From: Streptomyces sp. NBC_01244
GTDB lineage: Bacteria > Actinomycetota > Actinomycetes > Streptomycetales > Streptomycetaceae
Direction of reading: 5' to 3'
Length of the DNA stretch: 64,000 bases
NCBI RefSeq assembly: GCF_035987325.1
Contig: NZ_CP108488.1
Span: 3,286,001-3,350,000, forward strand
The notes under the pieces are model-generated. The model had not been told where the DNA came from. It saw only the letters and a list, made by a program, of their open reading frames with translations, and ran no database searches. Position 1 is the first letter of the stretch, and each line of letters starts with the position of its first letter. The position numbers and the translations under genes were made by a program. This document shows, one piece after another, positions 10,913 through 19,604 of this stretch.

Positions 10913-11257
10913 ATGTTCATCGCCTACGCCGTCGTCGCCGGACTGCTCGCCCTCGTCCTCACCGCGTCCGCGACCTTCACACTCCAGCGCAACCCCGCGA
11001 TCACGGAGAGCATGACGAAGGTCGGAGTGCCGGACTCCTGGCTCCCCCGCCTGGCCACCCTCAAGGCGGCCGGAGCGATCGGCCTGGTCGCGGGCCTGTG
11101 GCTGACCCCACTGGGCATGGCCGCCGCCATCGGCGTGACCCTCTACTTCCTCGGCGCGATCCTCTTCCACCTGCGCGCGAAGGACTACGACTTCGCCCCC
11201 GCGGCCGTCCTCACCCTGGTCGCGGCGGCCGCCCTGATCCTGCGCGCGGCGGCCTGA
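10913..11257 (+). CDS. DoxX-like small membrane protein
   Basis: The ATG at 10913 follows TTGGAG and gives 114 residues with four hydrophobic helices. The motif MTKVGVPDSWLPRLATLKAA followed by GAIGLVAGLWLTPLGMAAAI is typical of the DoxX-like family, whose members are four-helix membrane proteins of mostly unknown role, sometimes linked to redox stress. The gene is divergent from a MarR gene and probably controlled by it. Confidence 0.82.
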   Translation: MFIAYAVVAGLLALVLTASATFTLQRNPAITESMTKVGVPDSWLPRLATLKAAGAIGLVAGLWLTPLGMAAAIGVTLYFLGAILFHLRAKDYDFAPAAVLTLVAAAALILRAAA

Positions 11258-11301
11258 CACGCCCTGCGCCGCGACTCCGCCCCGACCTCCTGGACAGTTA
11301 G

Positions 11302-11329
11302 TCTGCGCAGAGATAGTCTGCGCGAAGAC
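11302..11329. promoter_or_regulatory. Double TCTGCGC palindrome operator
   Basis: TCTGCGCAGA (11302-11311) is a perfect 10-bp palindrome. GTCTGCGCGAAGAC (11316-11329) has GTCT/AGAC arms, so the AGTCTGCGC half-site appears twice. The block lies 17 bp before the SRPBCC start. Because the downstream operon encodes its own MarR regulator, autoregulation at this site is likely. Confidence 0.55.
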
Positions 11330-11345
11330 AATCTGGAGGACCCCC

Positions 11346-11762
11346 ATGTGGGAGTACGAGCACGGCATCGAGACCACCGCCGCACCCGAGGCGATCTGGG
11401 CCCTGTGGGCCGACGTCGAGAACTGGGGCACCTGGAACGCCGACATCGAGAAGATCGAGCTCCGGGGCCCCTTCGCGGCGGGCGCGGAGATCACCATGAC
11501 CCCGGCCGGCCAGGACCCGGTGGAACTGCTCGTCGCCGAGGCCACCGAGGGCGAGATGTTCACCGACGAGGCGCGCTTCGCCGGCCTGGTCCTGCGGACC
11601 ACCCACCGCATCGACCGGCTCGACCGGGCGCTCAGCCGGGTGGTGTACCGGATGGAGATCAGCGGCGAGGGCGCCGCGGAAGCGGGCCCCGAGATCGGCC
11701 CGGCCATCACGGCCGACTGGCCCGACACCCTGGCCGCACTGGTCCGGACGGCCCAGGGCTGA
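11346..11762 (+). CDS. SRPBCC (START-like) family protein
   Basis: This 138-residue protein begins MWEYEHGIETTAAPEAIWAL, the typical first strand and helix of the SRPBCC hydrophobic-cavity fold, followed by WGTWNADIEKIELRGPF and C-terminal TADWPDTLAALVRTA. The family includes polyketide cyclase-like and lipid-binding proteins; the ligand is unknown. A CTGGAGGA ribosome binding site precedes the ATG. Its TGA overlaps the ATG of the MarR gene by one base, so the two are translationally coupled. Confidence 0.85.
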   Translation: MWEYEHGIETTAAPEAIWALWADVENWGTWNADIEKIELRGPFAAGAEITMTPAGQDPVELLVAEATEGEMFTDEARFAGLVLRTTHRIDRLDRALSRVVYRMEISGEGAAEAGPEIGPAITADWPDTLAALVRTAQG

Positions 11763-12190
11763 TGCCCCTGACCCCCGGCGAGAGTCCCGGCTTCCTGCTC
11801 TGGCACGCCACCCTGCGCTGGCAGCGGGGCATCGCCGCGGCGCTGGGCCCCCTGGGCCTGACCCACGTGCAGTTCGTCCTCCTGGCCTGCGCCTGGTGGC
11901 TGAACGAACAGGGCGAGCGGCCCAACCAGCAGGCGCTGGCACGCCAGGCGGGCACCGACGTGAAGATGACCTCCCAGGTGGTGCGCACCCTGGAACAGAA
12001 GGGGCTCCTCGCGCGCGAGGTCGATCCGGCGGACACCCGCGCCAAGCGGCTGCGCGTCACCGCGGCCGGGGCCGAGCTGGCGCCGCGGGCGATCGCCGCC
12101 GTCGAGGGGGTCGACGAGGCGTTCTTCCGGCCGGTCGCGCGCGAGGATGCCATCACCCTGCTGGGCCGCCTGGCCCGTCCCGAGTCCTGA
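11762..12190 (+). CDS. MarR-family regulator coupled to the SRPBCC gene
   Basis: The 142-residue protein has a MarR fold: FLLWHATLRWQRGIAAALGP, LTHVQFVLLACAWWLNEQ, ALARQAGTDVKMTSQVVRTL (recognition helix) and the wing AREVDPADTRAKRLRVTAAG. The start codon overlaps the preceding stop (TGATG). It probably represses its own operon through the palindromes at 11302-11329 and responds to a small ligand, perhaps one bound or changed by the SRPBCC protein; this link is inference. Confidence 0.88.
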   Translation: MPLTPGESPGFLLWHATLRWQRGIAAALGPLGLTHVQFVLLACAWWLNEQGERPNQQALARQAGTDVKMTSQVVRTLEQKGLLAREVDPADTRAKRLRVTAAGAELAPRAIAAVEGVDEAFFRPVAREDAITLLGRLARPES

Positions 12191-12250
12191 ATCCCGAATC
12201 CCGAATCCCGCCCCGCCCCCCCCACCCTCCCCTCCCCTCCCCTCCCCTCA

Positions 12251-12275
12251 GCCCCGTCCGCCTTGCGGGCGGGGC
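12251..12275 (+). terminator. Hairpin terminator after the SRPBCC-marR operon
   Basis: GCCCCGTCCGC pairs with GCGGGCGGGGC through a 3-base loop with one G-T wobble and is followed by TTCCTT. Confidence 0.7.
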
Positions 12276-12292
12276 TTCCTTGCCCGAACGAG

Positions 12293-12314
12293 TGACAGAT
12301 ATTGAAATCTGTCA
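12293..12314. promoter_or_regulatory. Operator TGACAGAT-n6-ATCTGTCA
   Basis: A perfect 8-bp inverted repeat with a 6-base centre, 22 bp upstream of the aldo-keto reductase start. Its length and symmetry fit a TetR-family dimer, and the TetR gene just downstream of the reductase is the natural candidate regulator. Confidence 0.6.
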
Positions 12315-12336
12315 GCCGTCATGTCATTCTCGTTCC

Positions 12337-13368
12337 ATGACGACAAACCAGAGCACCTCAGAGACCGGCACCCGCACCCTCGGCAGCACCGGACCCGGCG
12401 TCTTCCCGCTGGGGCTGGGCTGCATGGGGATGTCCGCCCTCTACGGCGAGGCCGACCGGGCGGAATCCCTCGCCACCATCCACGCCGCCCTCGACGCCGG
12501 AGTCACCCTCCTCGACACGGGCGACTTCTACGGCATGGGGCACAACGAGCTCCTCATCAACGAAGCCCTGCGCACCGCCCCCGCCGCGGCGCGCGAGAAG
12601 GCGCTGACCAGTGTGAAGTTCGGTGCGCTGCGCACGGTCGAGGGCGGCTTCACCGGGTATGACGGGCGCCCGGAGGCCGTCAAGAACTTCCTGGCCTATT
12701 CGCTCCAGCGGCTCGGCCGGGACCACATCGACATCTACCGCATCGCCCGGGTGGACCCCGACGTCCCGATCGAGGAGACCGTCGGCGCCATCGCCGAGGC
12801 CGTCGCCGCCGGGCACGTCCGGCACATCGGGCTCTCCGAGGTGGGCGCGGACACCCTGCGGCGGGCCGCCGCAGTGGCTCCCATCGCCGACCTCCAGATC
12901 GAGTACTCCCTGATCTCGCGCGGAATCGAGGAGGAGATCCTGCCGACCGCCCGCGAGCTCGGCATAGGCGTCACGGCGTACGGGGTGCTGTCCCGCGGCC
13001 TGATCAGCGGCCACTTCACCCGGGACCGGGCACTGGCTCCGGGCGACTTCCGCGGGATGAGCCCGCGCTTCCAGGGCGGCAATCTCGACCGGAACCTCGA
13101 CCTGGTCGACGCCCTGCGCAAGGTCGCCGACGAGAAGGGCATCACCGTCGCCCAGACGGCCATCGCCTGGGTGCTCGCACAGGGCGGGGACATCGTCCCG
13201 CTGGTCGGCGCCCGCAGCCGCGAGCGGCTCGGCGAGGCGCTGGGTGCCCTTCAGGTCGCCCTGACCCCCGCCGACCTCGCGTCCATCGAGGACGCGGTCC
13301 CGGCGGGTGCGGCCGCCGGAGACCGGTACCCGGCAGCCCAGATGGCCCACCTGGACAGCGAGCACTGA
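12337..13368 (+). CDS. Aldo/keto reductase lacking the usual catalytic His
   Basis: The 343-residue protein is a full (alpha/beta)8 aldo-keto reductase. LGLGCMGMSALYG opens the barrel. LLDTGDFYGMGHNE supplies the Asp and Tyr of the active site and TSVKFG the Lys. The NADPH site is indicated by LVGARSRERLGEAL. At the position of the usual catalytic His (family pattern YYQHRVDP) the sequence is IYRIARVDP, so the His is replaced by Ala. The change looks like a subfamily trait rather than decay, because the rest of the motif is intact. The gene is followed 21 bp later by a TetR gene and preceded by a strong palindrome. No clear ribosome binding site is seen before the ATG at 12337. Confidence 0.88.
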   Translation: MTTNQSTSETGTRTLGSTGPGVFPLGLGCMGMSALYGEADRAESLATIHAALDAGVTLLDTGDFYGMGHNELLINEALRTAPAAAREKALTSVKFGALRTVEGGFTGYDGRPEAVKNFLAYSLQRLGRDHIDIYRIARVDPDVPIEETVGAIAEAVAAGHVRHIGLSEVGADTLRRAAAVAPIADLQIEYSLISRGIEEEILPTARELGIGVTAYGVLSRGLISGHFTRDRALAPGDFRGMSPRFQGGNLDRNLDLVDALRKVADEKGITVAQTAIAWVLAQGGDIVPLVGARSRERLGEALGALQVALTPADLASIEDAVPAGAAAGDRYPAAQMAHLDSEH

Positions 13369-13389
13369 TCCGGCTGTACGGTCGTACTC

Positions 13390-13983
13390 ATGCCACCCGC
13401 AGCCGCCGAGCCCCTCACCCCCGAGCGCATCCTCGAAACCACCGAGGAGGTGCTGCGCCGCTTCGGCCCGACCAAGGCGACCGTGGTGGACGTGGCGCGC
13501 GCCCTGGGCGTCAGCCACGGCAGCGTGTACCGGCACTTCCCCTCGAAGGCCGCGCTGCGCGAGGCCGTCACGGACCGCTGGCTCGCCAAGAGCGTGGTCA
13601 TGCTGGAGGAGATCGCCTCGGCCCCGGCCGAGCCGGCCCCGTCCAAGCTGGAATCGTGGCTGGAGGCGCTGTTCGAGGCCAAGCGCCACAAGGCGGGTGA
13701 CGACCCGGAGCTGTTCGCGACGTACATCGTGCTGCTCGGCGAGAGCAGCGGCGTGGTGGAGCACCACATCACCGAGCTGATCGAGCAGCTCTCCCGGATC
13801 ATCGGCGAGGGGGTCGCGGCGGGATCGCTCACCGCGCCCGACGTAGCGGCCGCCGCGCGCGCGGTGTTCGATGCCACCGGCCGCTTCCACGATCCGCAGT
13901 ACGCGGCGGACTGGCTCGAGCCGACCATCACCGCCGAGTTCGAGGCGGTCACCGCCCTGGTCATCCGGGGCCTGCGCGCCTGA
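13390..13983 (+). CDS. TetR-family regulator (likely controls the aldo-keto reductase)
   Basis: The 197-residue protein has an N-terminal TetR helix-turn-helix: ERILETTEEVLRRFGPTKAT, VVDVARALGVSHGSVYRHFP (recognition helix) and SKAALREAVTDRWL. The C-terminal ligand domain contains EHHITELIEQLSRIIGEG. It sits 21 bp after the reductase gene on the same strand, so the pair probably forms an operon autoregulated at the 12293-12314 palindrome. The inducer is unknown. Confidence 0.9.
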   Translation: MPPAAAEPLTPERILETTEEVLRRFGPTKATVVDVARALGVSHGSVYRHFPSKAALREAVTDRWLAKSVVMLEEIASAPAEPAPSKLESWLEALFEAKRHKAGDDPELFATYIVLLGESSGVVEHHITELIEQLSRIIGEGVAAGSLTAPDVAAAARAVFDATGRFHDPQYAADWLEPTITAEFEAVTALVIRGLRA

Positions 13984-14106
13984 GCCCTGGAAGCGGCCAC
14001 TCCGGACAGCTTGATCATCATTTGGGGCGGCGGGCCCTTGCCGCACACCTGCCGTGTTCCTACGTTCCCCCTACCGCACACCATCAGGTCTGTTCCAGGG
14101 GGAACC

Positions 14107-14823
14107 TTGTCCACTCAGCAAGAACCGGCAGCGCGGTCCGGGCCGCCGGCCCGGTCCGGAGCCGCCGCGGCGATCGGCTGGATCCTGACCATCGGGTTCA
14201 ACGTGGTCGCGCCCATCCTCACGTACAACATGCTCACCGAGCGGGGCTGGAGCGAGTTCGCCGCGCTCCTGGCCAGCGGCGGCTGGCCGGTGGTCGACTC
14301 CCTCGTCCACCTCGCCTGGCGCCGCAAGATCGACGAGTTCGCCGTGGTCACCCTGTTCTTCCTGGTGATCACCGCTCTCGTCACCCTGATCGGCGCGCAC
14401 TCGGCGCGCGCCCTGCTCATCAAGGACTCGGGGGTGACGGGTCTGTTCGGCGCACTGTGCGTCGCCACCCTGTTCGCTCCCCGGCCGCTGATGTTCTACT
14501 TCGGCCGCAAGTTCGGGACCGACGGGACCAAGGAGGGCGTGGCGTACTTCAACGGGCTCTGGCAGTACCCCGACTTCCGCAGCGCGATGCGGCGGATGAC
14601 CACCGTCTGGGGCGTGGCGTACCTGGTGGAGGCCTCGCTGCGGGTGGTGCTGGCGTACACGCTGAGCGTCGACACGATGGTCTGGGTCAGCCCCGTCCTG
14701 ATCTACGGCTTCCTGGTCTCGCTGATCGTCTGGACCGTCCGGTTCTCCAAGCGCACCCAGGCCGAGGGCCAGGCGAGGGCCGCGGCCGCCGCCGCGGAGG
14801 CCGGCAGTCCGGCGCCGGCGTAA
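14107..14823 (+). CDS. VC0807-like integral membrane protein
   Basis: A TTG at 14107 follows AGGGGGAACC and was chosen over the far-upstream in-frame start at 14011, giving 238 residues. There are about six hydrophobic helices: AAIGWILTIGFNVVAPILTY, EFAVVTLFFLVITALVTLIG, GLFGALCVATLFAPRPLMFY and others. FYFGRKFGTDG and FRSAMRRMTTVWGVAYLVEA are typical of the VC0807 family of uncharacterised membrane proteins. The C terminus is Ala-rich. The gene is monocistronic and ends at a strong terminator shared with glyS. Confidence 0.78.
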   Translation: MSTQQEPAARSGPPARSGAAAAIGWILTIGFNVVAPILTYNMLTERGWSEFAALLASGGWPVVDSLVHLAWRRKIDEFAVVTLFFLVITALVTLIGAHSARALLIKDSGVTGLFGALCVATLFAPRPLMFYFGRKFGTDGTKEGVAYFNGLWQYPDFRSAMRRMTTVWGVAYLVEASLRVVLAYTLSVDTMVWVSPVLIYGFLVSLIVWTVRFSKRTQAEGQARAAAAAAEAGSPAPA

Positions 14824-14836
14824 GCGGGCCGGAAGA

Positions 14837-14877
14837 CGGCTGTGGCCCGGTACGCATCGCGTACCGGGCCACAGCCG
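14837..14877. terminator. 19-bp perfect hairpin terminator (bidirectional)
   Basis: Arms 14837-14855 and 14859-14877 pair perfectly over 19 bp with a 3-base loop. The hairpin lies between the convergent membrane-protein gene and glyS. Confidence 0.85.
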
Positions 14878-14892
14878 CATCCGCGGCGGAAC

Positions 14893-16275
14893 CTAGCAGC
14901 CGAGCAGGCGGCTGCCGAGGTAGCTCTGGATCTGGTCCAGGGAGACGCGCTCCTGCTTCATGGTGTCGCGCTCGCGCACGGTCACCGCGTTGTCGTCGAG
15001 GGTGTCGAAGTCGACGGTGACGCAGAACGGCGTGCCGATCTCGTCCTGGCGGCGGTAGCGGCGGCCGATGGCGCCCGCGTCGTCGAACTCGATGTTCCAG
15101 TGCTTGCGCAGGTCGGCGGCGAGGCCCTTGGCCTTCGGCGACAGCTGCGCGTTGCGGGACAGCGGCAGGACGGCGACCTTGACCGGGGCCAGGCGCGGGT
15201 CGAAGCGCATCACGGTGCGCTTCTCCATGACGCCCTTGGCGTTCGGGGCCTCGTCCTCGTTGAACGCGTCGAGCATGAAGGCGAGCATGGCGCGGTTGAC
15301 GCCGGCCGCCGGCTCGATGACGTACGGGGTGTAGCGCTCCTTGGACTCCTGGTCGAAGTACACGAGCTCCTGGCCGGAGGCGGCGGAGTGGGCCTTGAGG
15401 TCGAAGTCGGTGCGGTTGGCCACGCCTTCGAGCTCGGAGAACTCATTGCCGCCGAAGTTGAAGCGGTACTCGATGTCGGCGGTGCGCTTCGAGTAGTGGG
15501 ACAGCTTCTCCTTCGGGTGGTCGTACCAGCGGATGTTCTCCTCGCGGATGCCGAGGTCGCGGTACCAGTTCCACCGCTCCTGCATCCAGTACTCCTGCCA
15601 CTGCTCGTCCTCGCCCGGCTTGACGAAGAATTCCATCTCCATCTGCTCGAACTCGCGGGTGCGGAAGATGAAGTTGCCGGGGGTGATCTCGTTGCGGAAG
15701 GACTTGCCCATCTGCGCGATGCCGAAGGGCGGCTTCTTGCGCGAGGTGGTCATCACGTGGGCGAAGTTGGTGAAGATGCCCTGGGCGGTCTCGGGGCGCA
15801 GGTACGCCTTGGAGCCGGTGTCCTGGGTCGGGCCGAGGTGGGTCTCCAGCATGCCGGAGAACTGCTTGGGCTCGGTGAACTGGCCCTTCACGCCGCAGTT
15901 GGGGCAGTTGATGTCGGCAAGACCGTTGGCGGGCACGCGGCCGTGCTTGGCCTCGTACGCCTCTTCCAGGTGGTCCGCGCGGTGGCGCTTGTGACAGGAG
16001 GTGCACTCGGTCAGCGGGTCCGAGAAGGTGCCGACGTGGCCGGAGGCCACCCAGACCTCGGGGGCCAGGATCACGGACGAGTCGAGGCCGACGATGTCCT
16101 CACGCCCGGTGACCATCGCCTTCCACCACTGGCGCTTGATGTTCTCCTTGAGCTCGACACCGAGCGGACCGTAATCCCAGGCAGCCCGAGAGCCGCCGTA
16201 GATGTCACTGCACGGGAAAACGAAGCCACGGCGCTTGCTCAGGCTGACGATGGTTTCGATCTTGTCGGCGGCCAC
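14893..16275 (-). CDS. glyS: Glycyl-tRNA synthetase (alpha2 type)
   Basis: The GTG at 16275 gives 460 residues, right for the eukaryote-like dimeric GlyRS of actinomycetes. It starts [20 protein letters not shown] and contains [20 protein letters not shown], a zinc-like [10 protein letters not shown] and [11 protein letters not shown] pair, the class II motif 2 region [20 protein letters not shown], and motif 3 [15 protein letters not shown]. The C-terminal anticodon-binding domain ends at LGSRLLGC. The enzyme charges tRNA-Gly in the cytoplasm. It is divergent from the zinc uptake operon. No T-box leader was seen upstream. Confidence 0.95.
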   Translation of the reverse strand: MAADKIETIVSLSKRRGFVFPCSDIYGGSRAAWDYGPLGVELKENIKRQWWKAMVTGREDIVGLDSSVILAPEVWVASGHVGTFSDPLTECTSCHKRHRADHLEEAYEAKHGRVPANGLADINCPNCGVKGQFTEPKQFSGMLETHLGPTQDTGSKAYLRPETAQGIFTNFAHVMTTSRKKPPFGIAQMGKSFRNEITPGNFIFRTREFEQMEMEFFVKPGEDEQWQEYWMQERWNWYRDLGIREENIRWYDHPKEKLSHYSKRTADIEYRFNFGGNEFSELEGVANRTDFDLKAHSAASGQELVYFDQESKERYTPYVIEPAAGVNRAMLAFMLDAFNEDEAPNAKGVMEKRTVMRFDPRLAPVKVAVLPLSRNAQLSPKAKGLAADLRKHWNIEFDDAGAIGRRYRRQDEIGTPFCVTVDFDTLDDNAVTVRERDTMKQERVSLDQIQSYLGSRLLGC

Positions 16276-16395
16276 GGTGCTCTCTTCATTTACGAGGACG
16301 AACGGCGAAGCCTCAAGGTTACCGGCGCCCGCACCCCCCCTTTCAAATCGGGACCCCCTTCCCCGGGCCCTCCACACCCCTCCCACCTGGGTTTT

Positions 16396-16432
16396 TGACA
16401 ATCGTTTCCATCTTTGATGAAAATGGATGTCA
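16396..16432 (+). promoter_or_regulatory. Two Zur-box-like palindromes over the znuA promoter
   Basis: TGACAATCGTTTCCA (16396-16410) and TGAAAATGGATGTCA (16418-16432) both resemble the Zur consensus TGAAAATGATTTTCA; their centres are 22 bp apart. TTGACA at 16395-16400 is a perfect -35 box. The -10 region would fall in the second box, placing the start of transcription at about 16431 and implying a leaderless znuA mRNA from the ATG at 16432. Zinc-loaded Zur would block this promoter. Confidence 0.65.
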
Positions 16433-17415
16433 TGAACGTACGACGACGCCTCATACCGACCGCCGCCCTCGCCGGAGCCGTGGCCCTCGCCGCCACGGCC
16501 CTCACCGCCTGCTCGGGCACGGCCGGAGCCGCCGGAGCCGAGGACGGCAAGCTCGACGTGATGGCGTCGTTCTATCCGATGCAGTTCCTCGCCGAGCAGA
16601 TCGGCAAGGAGCACGTGAAGGTCGACACCCTCACCAAGCCCGGGGTCGAGCCGCACGACCTGGAGATCACCCCGAAGCAGACCGCGCAGCTCGGCGAGGC
16701 CGATGTCGTCCTCTACCTCAAGACGCTGCAGCCCGCCGTCGACAAGGCCGTCGCCCAGTCCGGCGTGAAGAACGTCGTCGACGCCGCCACCCTCACCAAG
16801 CTCGAGGTGCACGGCACCTCCGGCCATGACGGTCATGACGCGGCCGCCGAAGAGGGCGCCGCAGACGGCCACGACCACAGCCACGGCGAAGCCGGCGAGG
16901 ACCCGCACGTCTGGCTCGACCCGGTCAAGTACGCGGAGATCGCCAAGGGCGTCGGCGCGGCCCTGGAGAAGTCCGACCCCGGCCACGCGGCGGACTACAA
17001 GAAGAACACCGCCGACCTCGTCGCCAAACTGGGCGCGCTCGACACCGAGTTCAAGGACGGCCTGAAGAACACGGCCTCCAAGACCTTCATCACCACCCAC
17101 TCCGCCTTCGGCTACCTGGCCGAGCGCTACGGCCTCGACCAGGAGGGCATCTCCGGCGTCGACCCCGAGTCCGAGCCGAGCCCGGCCCGGATGAAGGAGC
17201 TGCAGGCCCTTTCGAAGCAGGACAATGTGTCGACCGTCTTCTTCGAGACCCTGGCCAGCGACAAGACGGCCAAGACCCTCGCGGCGGACACCGGCCTGAA
17301 GACCGACGTCCTTGATCCCCTGGAGGGAATCACGGACAAGTCCCAGGGCGCTGACTACTTCGAGGTCATGCGGGCCAACCTGAAGAACCTCCAGAAGGCA
17401 CTCGGCAGCAAGTAA
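16432..17415 (+). CDS. znuA: Zinc ABC transporter, substrate-binding lipoprotein
   Basis: The ATG at 16432 gives 327 residues; alternative in-frame starts at 16414-16423 overlap the Zur boxes. The N terminus is a lipoprotein signal with lipobox LTAC ([20 protein letters not shown] onward). The cluster A-I/ZnuA fold shows [25 protein letters not shown] (His ligand), a His/Asp-rich flexible loop ([10 protein letters not shown] and [11 protein letters not shown]) that is diagnostic of zinc rather than manganese binding, [12 protein letters not shown] (His ligand) and [16 protein letters not shown]. It captures Zn(II) outside the membrane and delivers it to ZnuB. The stop overlaps the znuC start (TAATG). 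Confidence 0.93.
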   Translation: MNVRRRLIPTAALAGAVALAATALTACSGTAGAAGAEDGKLDVMASFYPMQFLAEQIGKEHVKVDTLTKPGVEPHDLEITPKQTAQLGEADVVLYLKTLQPAVDKAVAQSGVKNVVDAATLTKLEVHGTSGHDGHDAAAEEGAADGHDHSHGEAGEDPHVWLDPVKYAEIAKGVGAALEKSDPGHAADYKKNTADLVAKLGALDTEFKDGLKNTASKTFITTHSAFGYLAERYGLDQEGISGVDPESEPSPARMKELQALSKQDNVSTVFFETLASDKTAKTLAADTGLKTDVLDPLEGITDKSQGADYFEVMRANLKNLQKALGSK

Positions 17416-18242
17416 TGGCAACAGCAGTAGCGGCATCGGAGGCGCGAGCCATGGAGTCCAAGCCCGGCCAGGCCCTGGACCAGCCCGTCATATCCCTGCG
17501 CGGGGCCACGGCCTCGCTCGGCTCGCGCCCCGTGCTGCGCGGCATCGACCTCACCGTCCGCAGCGGTGAGGTCGTCGCCCTGCTCGGCGCCAACGGCTCC
17601 GGCAAGTCCACGGCCGTCCGCGCCGTGGTCGGCCAGGTTCCGCTGAGCGATGGCGCCCTGTCCCTCTTCGGCACCGAGTTCAAGCGTTTCCGCGACTGGT
17701 CGCGCATCGGGTACGTGCCCCAGCGCACCACAGCCGCCAGCGGGGTCCCCGCCACCGTCCGCGAGGTCGTCTCCGCCGGCCGGCTCGCCCGCACCCGTTT
17801 CGGGCTCCTGCGCAAGGCCGACAAGGCCGCGGTCGAGCACGCGCTGGACCTCGTCGACATGGGCTCCTACGCCGACGCCTCGGTCAACGCCCTCTCCGGC
17901 GGTCAGCACCAGCGGGTCCTGATCGCCCGCGCGCTCGCCGGCGAACCCGAGCTGCTGATCATGGACGAGCCGATGGCCGGCGTGGACCTGGCCAACCAGG
18001 AGGTCCTCGCGAACGCCCTGCGCAGCCAGGTCGCCGCCGGCACCACCGTGCTGCTGGTCCTGCACGAGCTGGGCCCGCTGGAGCCGCTCATCGACCGCGC
18101 CGTCGTCCTGCGCGACGGCTGCGTCACGCACGACGGCCCGCCCCCGGAGGCCCTGGGGCAGCACGCGCTGCCGGGCCACGACCACGTACACCCCCACTCC
18201 GCGCACGACGCCGAGCCCCTCCGGACGGGACTGCTGAGCTGA
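17415..18242 (+). CDS. znuC: Zinc ABC transporter, ATP-binding protein
   Basis: The 275-residue ATPase has Walker [19 protein letters not shown], the signature [20 protein letters not shown], Walker [13 protein letters not shown] and switch His in [15 protein letters not shown] His-rich C terminus ([15 protein letters not shown]) may bind zinc. It powers uptake by ZnuB. Start and stop codons overlap those of znuA and znuB, so all three are translationally coupled and under the Zur promoter. Confidence 0.94.
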   Translation: MATAVAASEARAMESKPGQALDQPVISLRGATASLGSRPVLRGIDLTVRSGEVVALLGANGSGKSTAVRAVVGQVPLSDGALSLFGTEFKRFRDWSRIGYVPQRTTAASGVPATVREVVSAGRLARTRFGLLRKADKAAVEHALDLVDMGSYADASVNALSGGQHQRVLIARALAGEPELLIMDEPMAGVDLANQEVLANALRSQVAAGTTVLLVLHELGPLEPLIDRAVVLRDGCVTHDGPPPEALGQHALPGHDHVHPHSAHDAEPLRTGLLS

Positions 18243-19108
18243 TGGACCTCCTCGACTACGCCTTCATGCAGCGAGCCCTCATCGCCGCCGCCCTCGTCGG
18301 CCTCACGGCCCCCGCGATCGGCACGTACCTCGTGCAGCGCCGGCAGGCCATCATGGGCGACGGCATCGGGCACGTCGCCATGACCGGTGTCGCGCTCGGC
18401 TTCCTGCTCAATACCAGCCCGATCTGGATGGCCACCCTGGTCGCGGTCGTCGGCGCGGTCGGCATGGAGCTCATCCGCTCCCGCGGCAAGACCAGCGGGG
18501 ACATCGCGCTCGCCATGCTCTTCTACGGCGGCATGGCCGGCGGCGTCATGATCATCAATCTGGCCCCGGGCGGCTCCACGGCCAACCTGACCAGCTACCT
18601 GTTCGGGTCCATCACGACCGTCTCGGCCGAGGACACCGTCACCGCGGCGGTCCTCGCCGTGTTCGTCATCGCGGTCACCGTCGGCCTGCGCCGCCAGCTG
18701 TTCGCGGTCTGCCAGGACGAGGAGTTCGCCCGGGTCACCGGCCTGCCGGTGCGCTTCCTGAACCTGCTGATGGCGGTCACCGCCGCGGTCACCGTCACCG
18801 TCGCGATGCGCATCGTCGGCCTGCTGCTGGTCAGCGCCATGATGGTGATCCCCGTGGCCGCCGCCCAGCGCGTCACCCGGGGCTTCACCGCCACCCTGAG
18901 CCTGGCCATGCTGATCGGCGTCCTGGTCTCGCTCTCCGGAACGGCCGCGACCTACTACGTCAACGCTCCCTCCGGGGGCGCCATCGTGCTGCTCGCCATC
19001 GCCGTGTTCGTCGTCATGACGGCGGTGTCCACCCCCCTGGCCCGGCGCCGGGCCAGGGCCGCCCGCGCGGCCGAAGAAGTCTGCACGCGGGACGGCGTAA
19101 CGGTGTGA
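18242..19108 (+). CDS. znuB: Zinc ABC transporter, permease
   Basis: The 288-residue ABC-3 family permease has about eight hydrophobic helices. Typical motifs are FMQRALIAAALVGLTAPAIG, GDGIGHVAMTGVALGFLL, ARVTGLPVRFLNLLMAVTAA and VGLLLVSAMMVIPVAAAQRV. It forms the membrane channel for Zn(II) entry with ZnuA and ZnuC. The ATG overlaps the znuC stop. The Zur gene begins 60 bp after it on the same strand. Confidence 0.93.
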   Translation: MDLLDYAFMQRALIAAALVGLTAPAIGTYLVQRRQAIMGDGIGHVAMTGVALGFLLNTSPIWMATLVAVVGAVGMELIRSRGKTSGDIALAMLFYGGMAGGVMIINLAPGGSTANLTSYLFGSITTVSAEDTVTAAVLAVFVIAVTVGLRRQLFAVCQDEEFARVTGLPVRFLNLLMAVTAAVTVTVAMRIVGLLLVSAMMVIPVAAAQRVTRGFTATLSLAMLIGVLVSLSGTAATYYVNAPSGGAIVLLAIAVFVVMTAVSTPLARRRARAARAAEEVCTRDGVTV

Positions 19109-19167
19109 CGACCTCGGGCAGTCGGCCGCCTGGCACAATGGGCCGAGGCCTAGACGAGGAGGAACCG

Positions 19168-19599
19168 GTGGCGACTGCGCCTGGCGAGATGAATACCGCG
19201 CCAGTACGAGGACGATCCACCCGACAGCGGGCCGCGGTGGCGGCGGCGCTGGACGAGGTGGACGAGTTCCGCAGTGCCCAGGAACTCCACGACATGCTCA
19301 AGCACCGCGGTGATTCCGTGGGTCTGACCACCGTCTACCGGACCCTGCAGTCGCTCGCGGACGCCGGTGAGGTGGACGTACTGCGGACCAGCGACGGCGA
19401 GTCCGTCTACCGCCGCTGCTCCACCGGGGACCACCACCACCACCTGGTCTGCCGCAAGTGCGGCAAGGCCGTCGAGGTGGAGGGCCCCGCGGTGGAGAAG
19501 TGGGCGGAGGCGATCGCGGCGGAGCACGGCTTCGTGAACGTCGCCCACACGGTGGAGATCTTCGGCACCTGCTCGGACTGCGCGGCGGCCGCCGCCTAG
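19168..19599 (+). CDS. zur: Zinc uptake regulator (Fur family)
   Basis: The GTG at 19168 is preceded by GAGGAGG at 19156-19162 and gives 143 residues. It contains the Fur winged helix (RQRAAVAAALDEVDEFRSAQ, LTTVYRTLQSLADAGEVDVL), the regulatory metal site STGDHHHHLVCRKCGKAVEV and the C-terminal structural zinc pair CSDC with the earlier CRKC. It represses znuACB and, in streptomycetes, other zinc-sparing genes when zinc is plentiful. The 60-bp gap after znuB shows no Zur box, so zur may be partly co-transcribed with the importer. Confidence 0.93.
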   Translation: MATAPGEMNTAPVRGRSTRQRAAVAAALDEVDEFRSAQELHDMLKHRGDSVGLTTVYRTLQSLADAGEVDVLRTSDGESVYRRCSTGDHHHHLVCRKCGKAVEVEGPAVEKWAEAIAAEHGFVNVAHTVEIFGTCSDCAAAAA

Positions 19600-19604
19600 A
19601 ACTG

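Noticed and set aside
16276..16395. T-box leader before glyS
   Set aside because: No specifier-loop pattern, T-box sequence or antiterminator could be seen.
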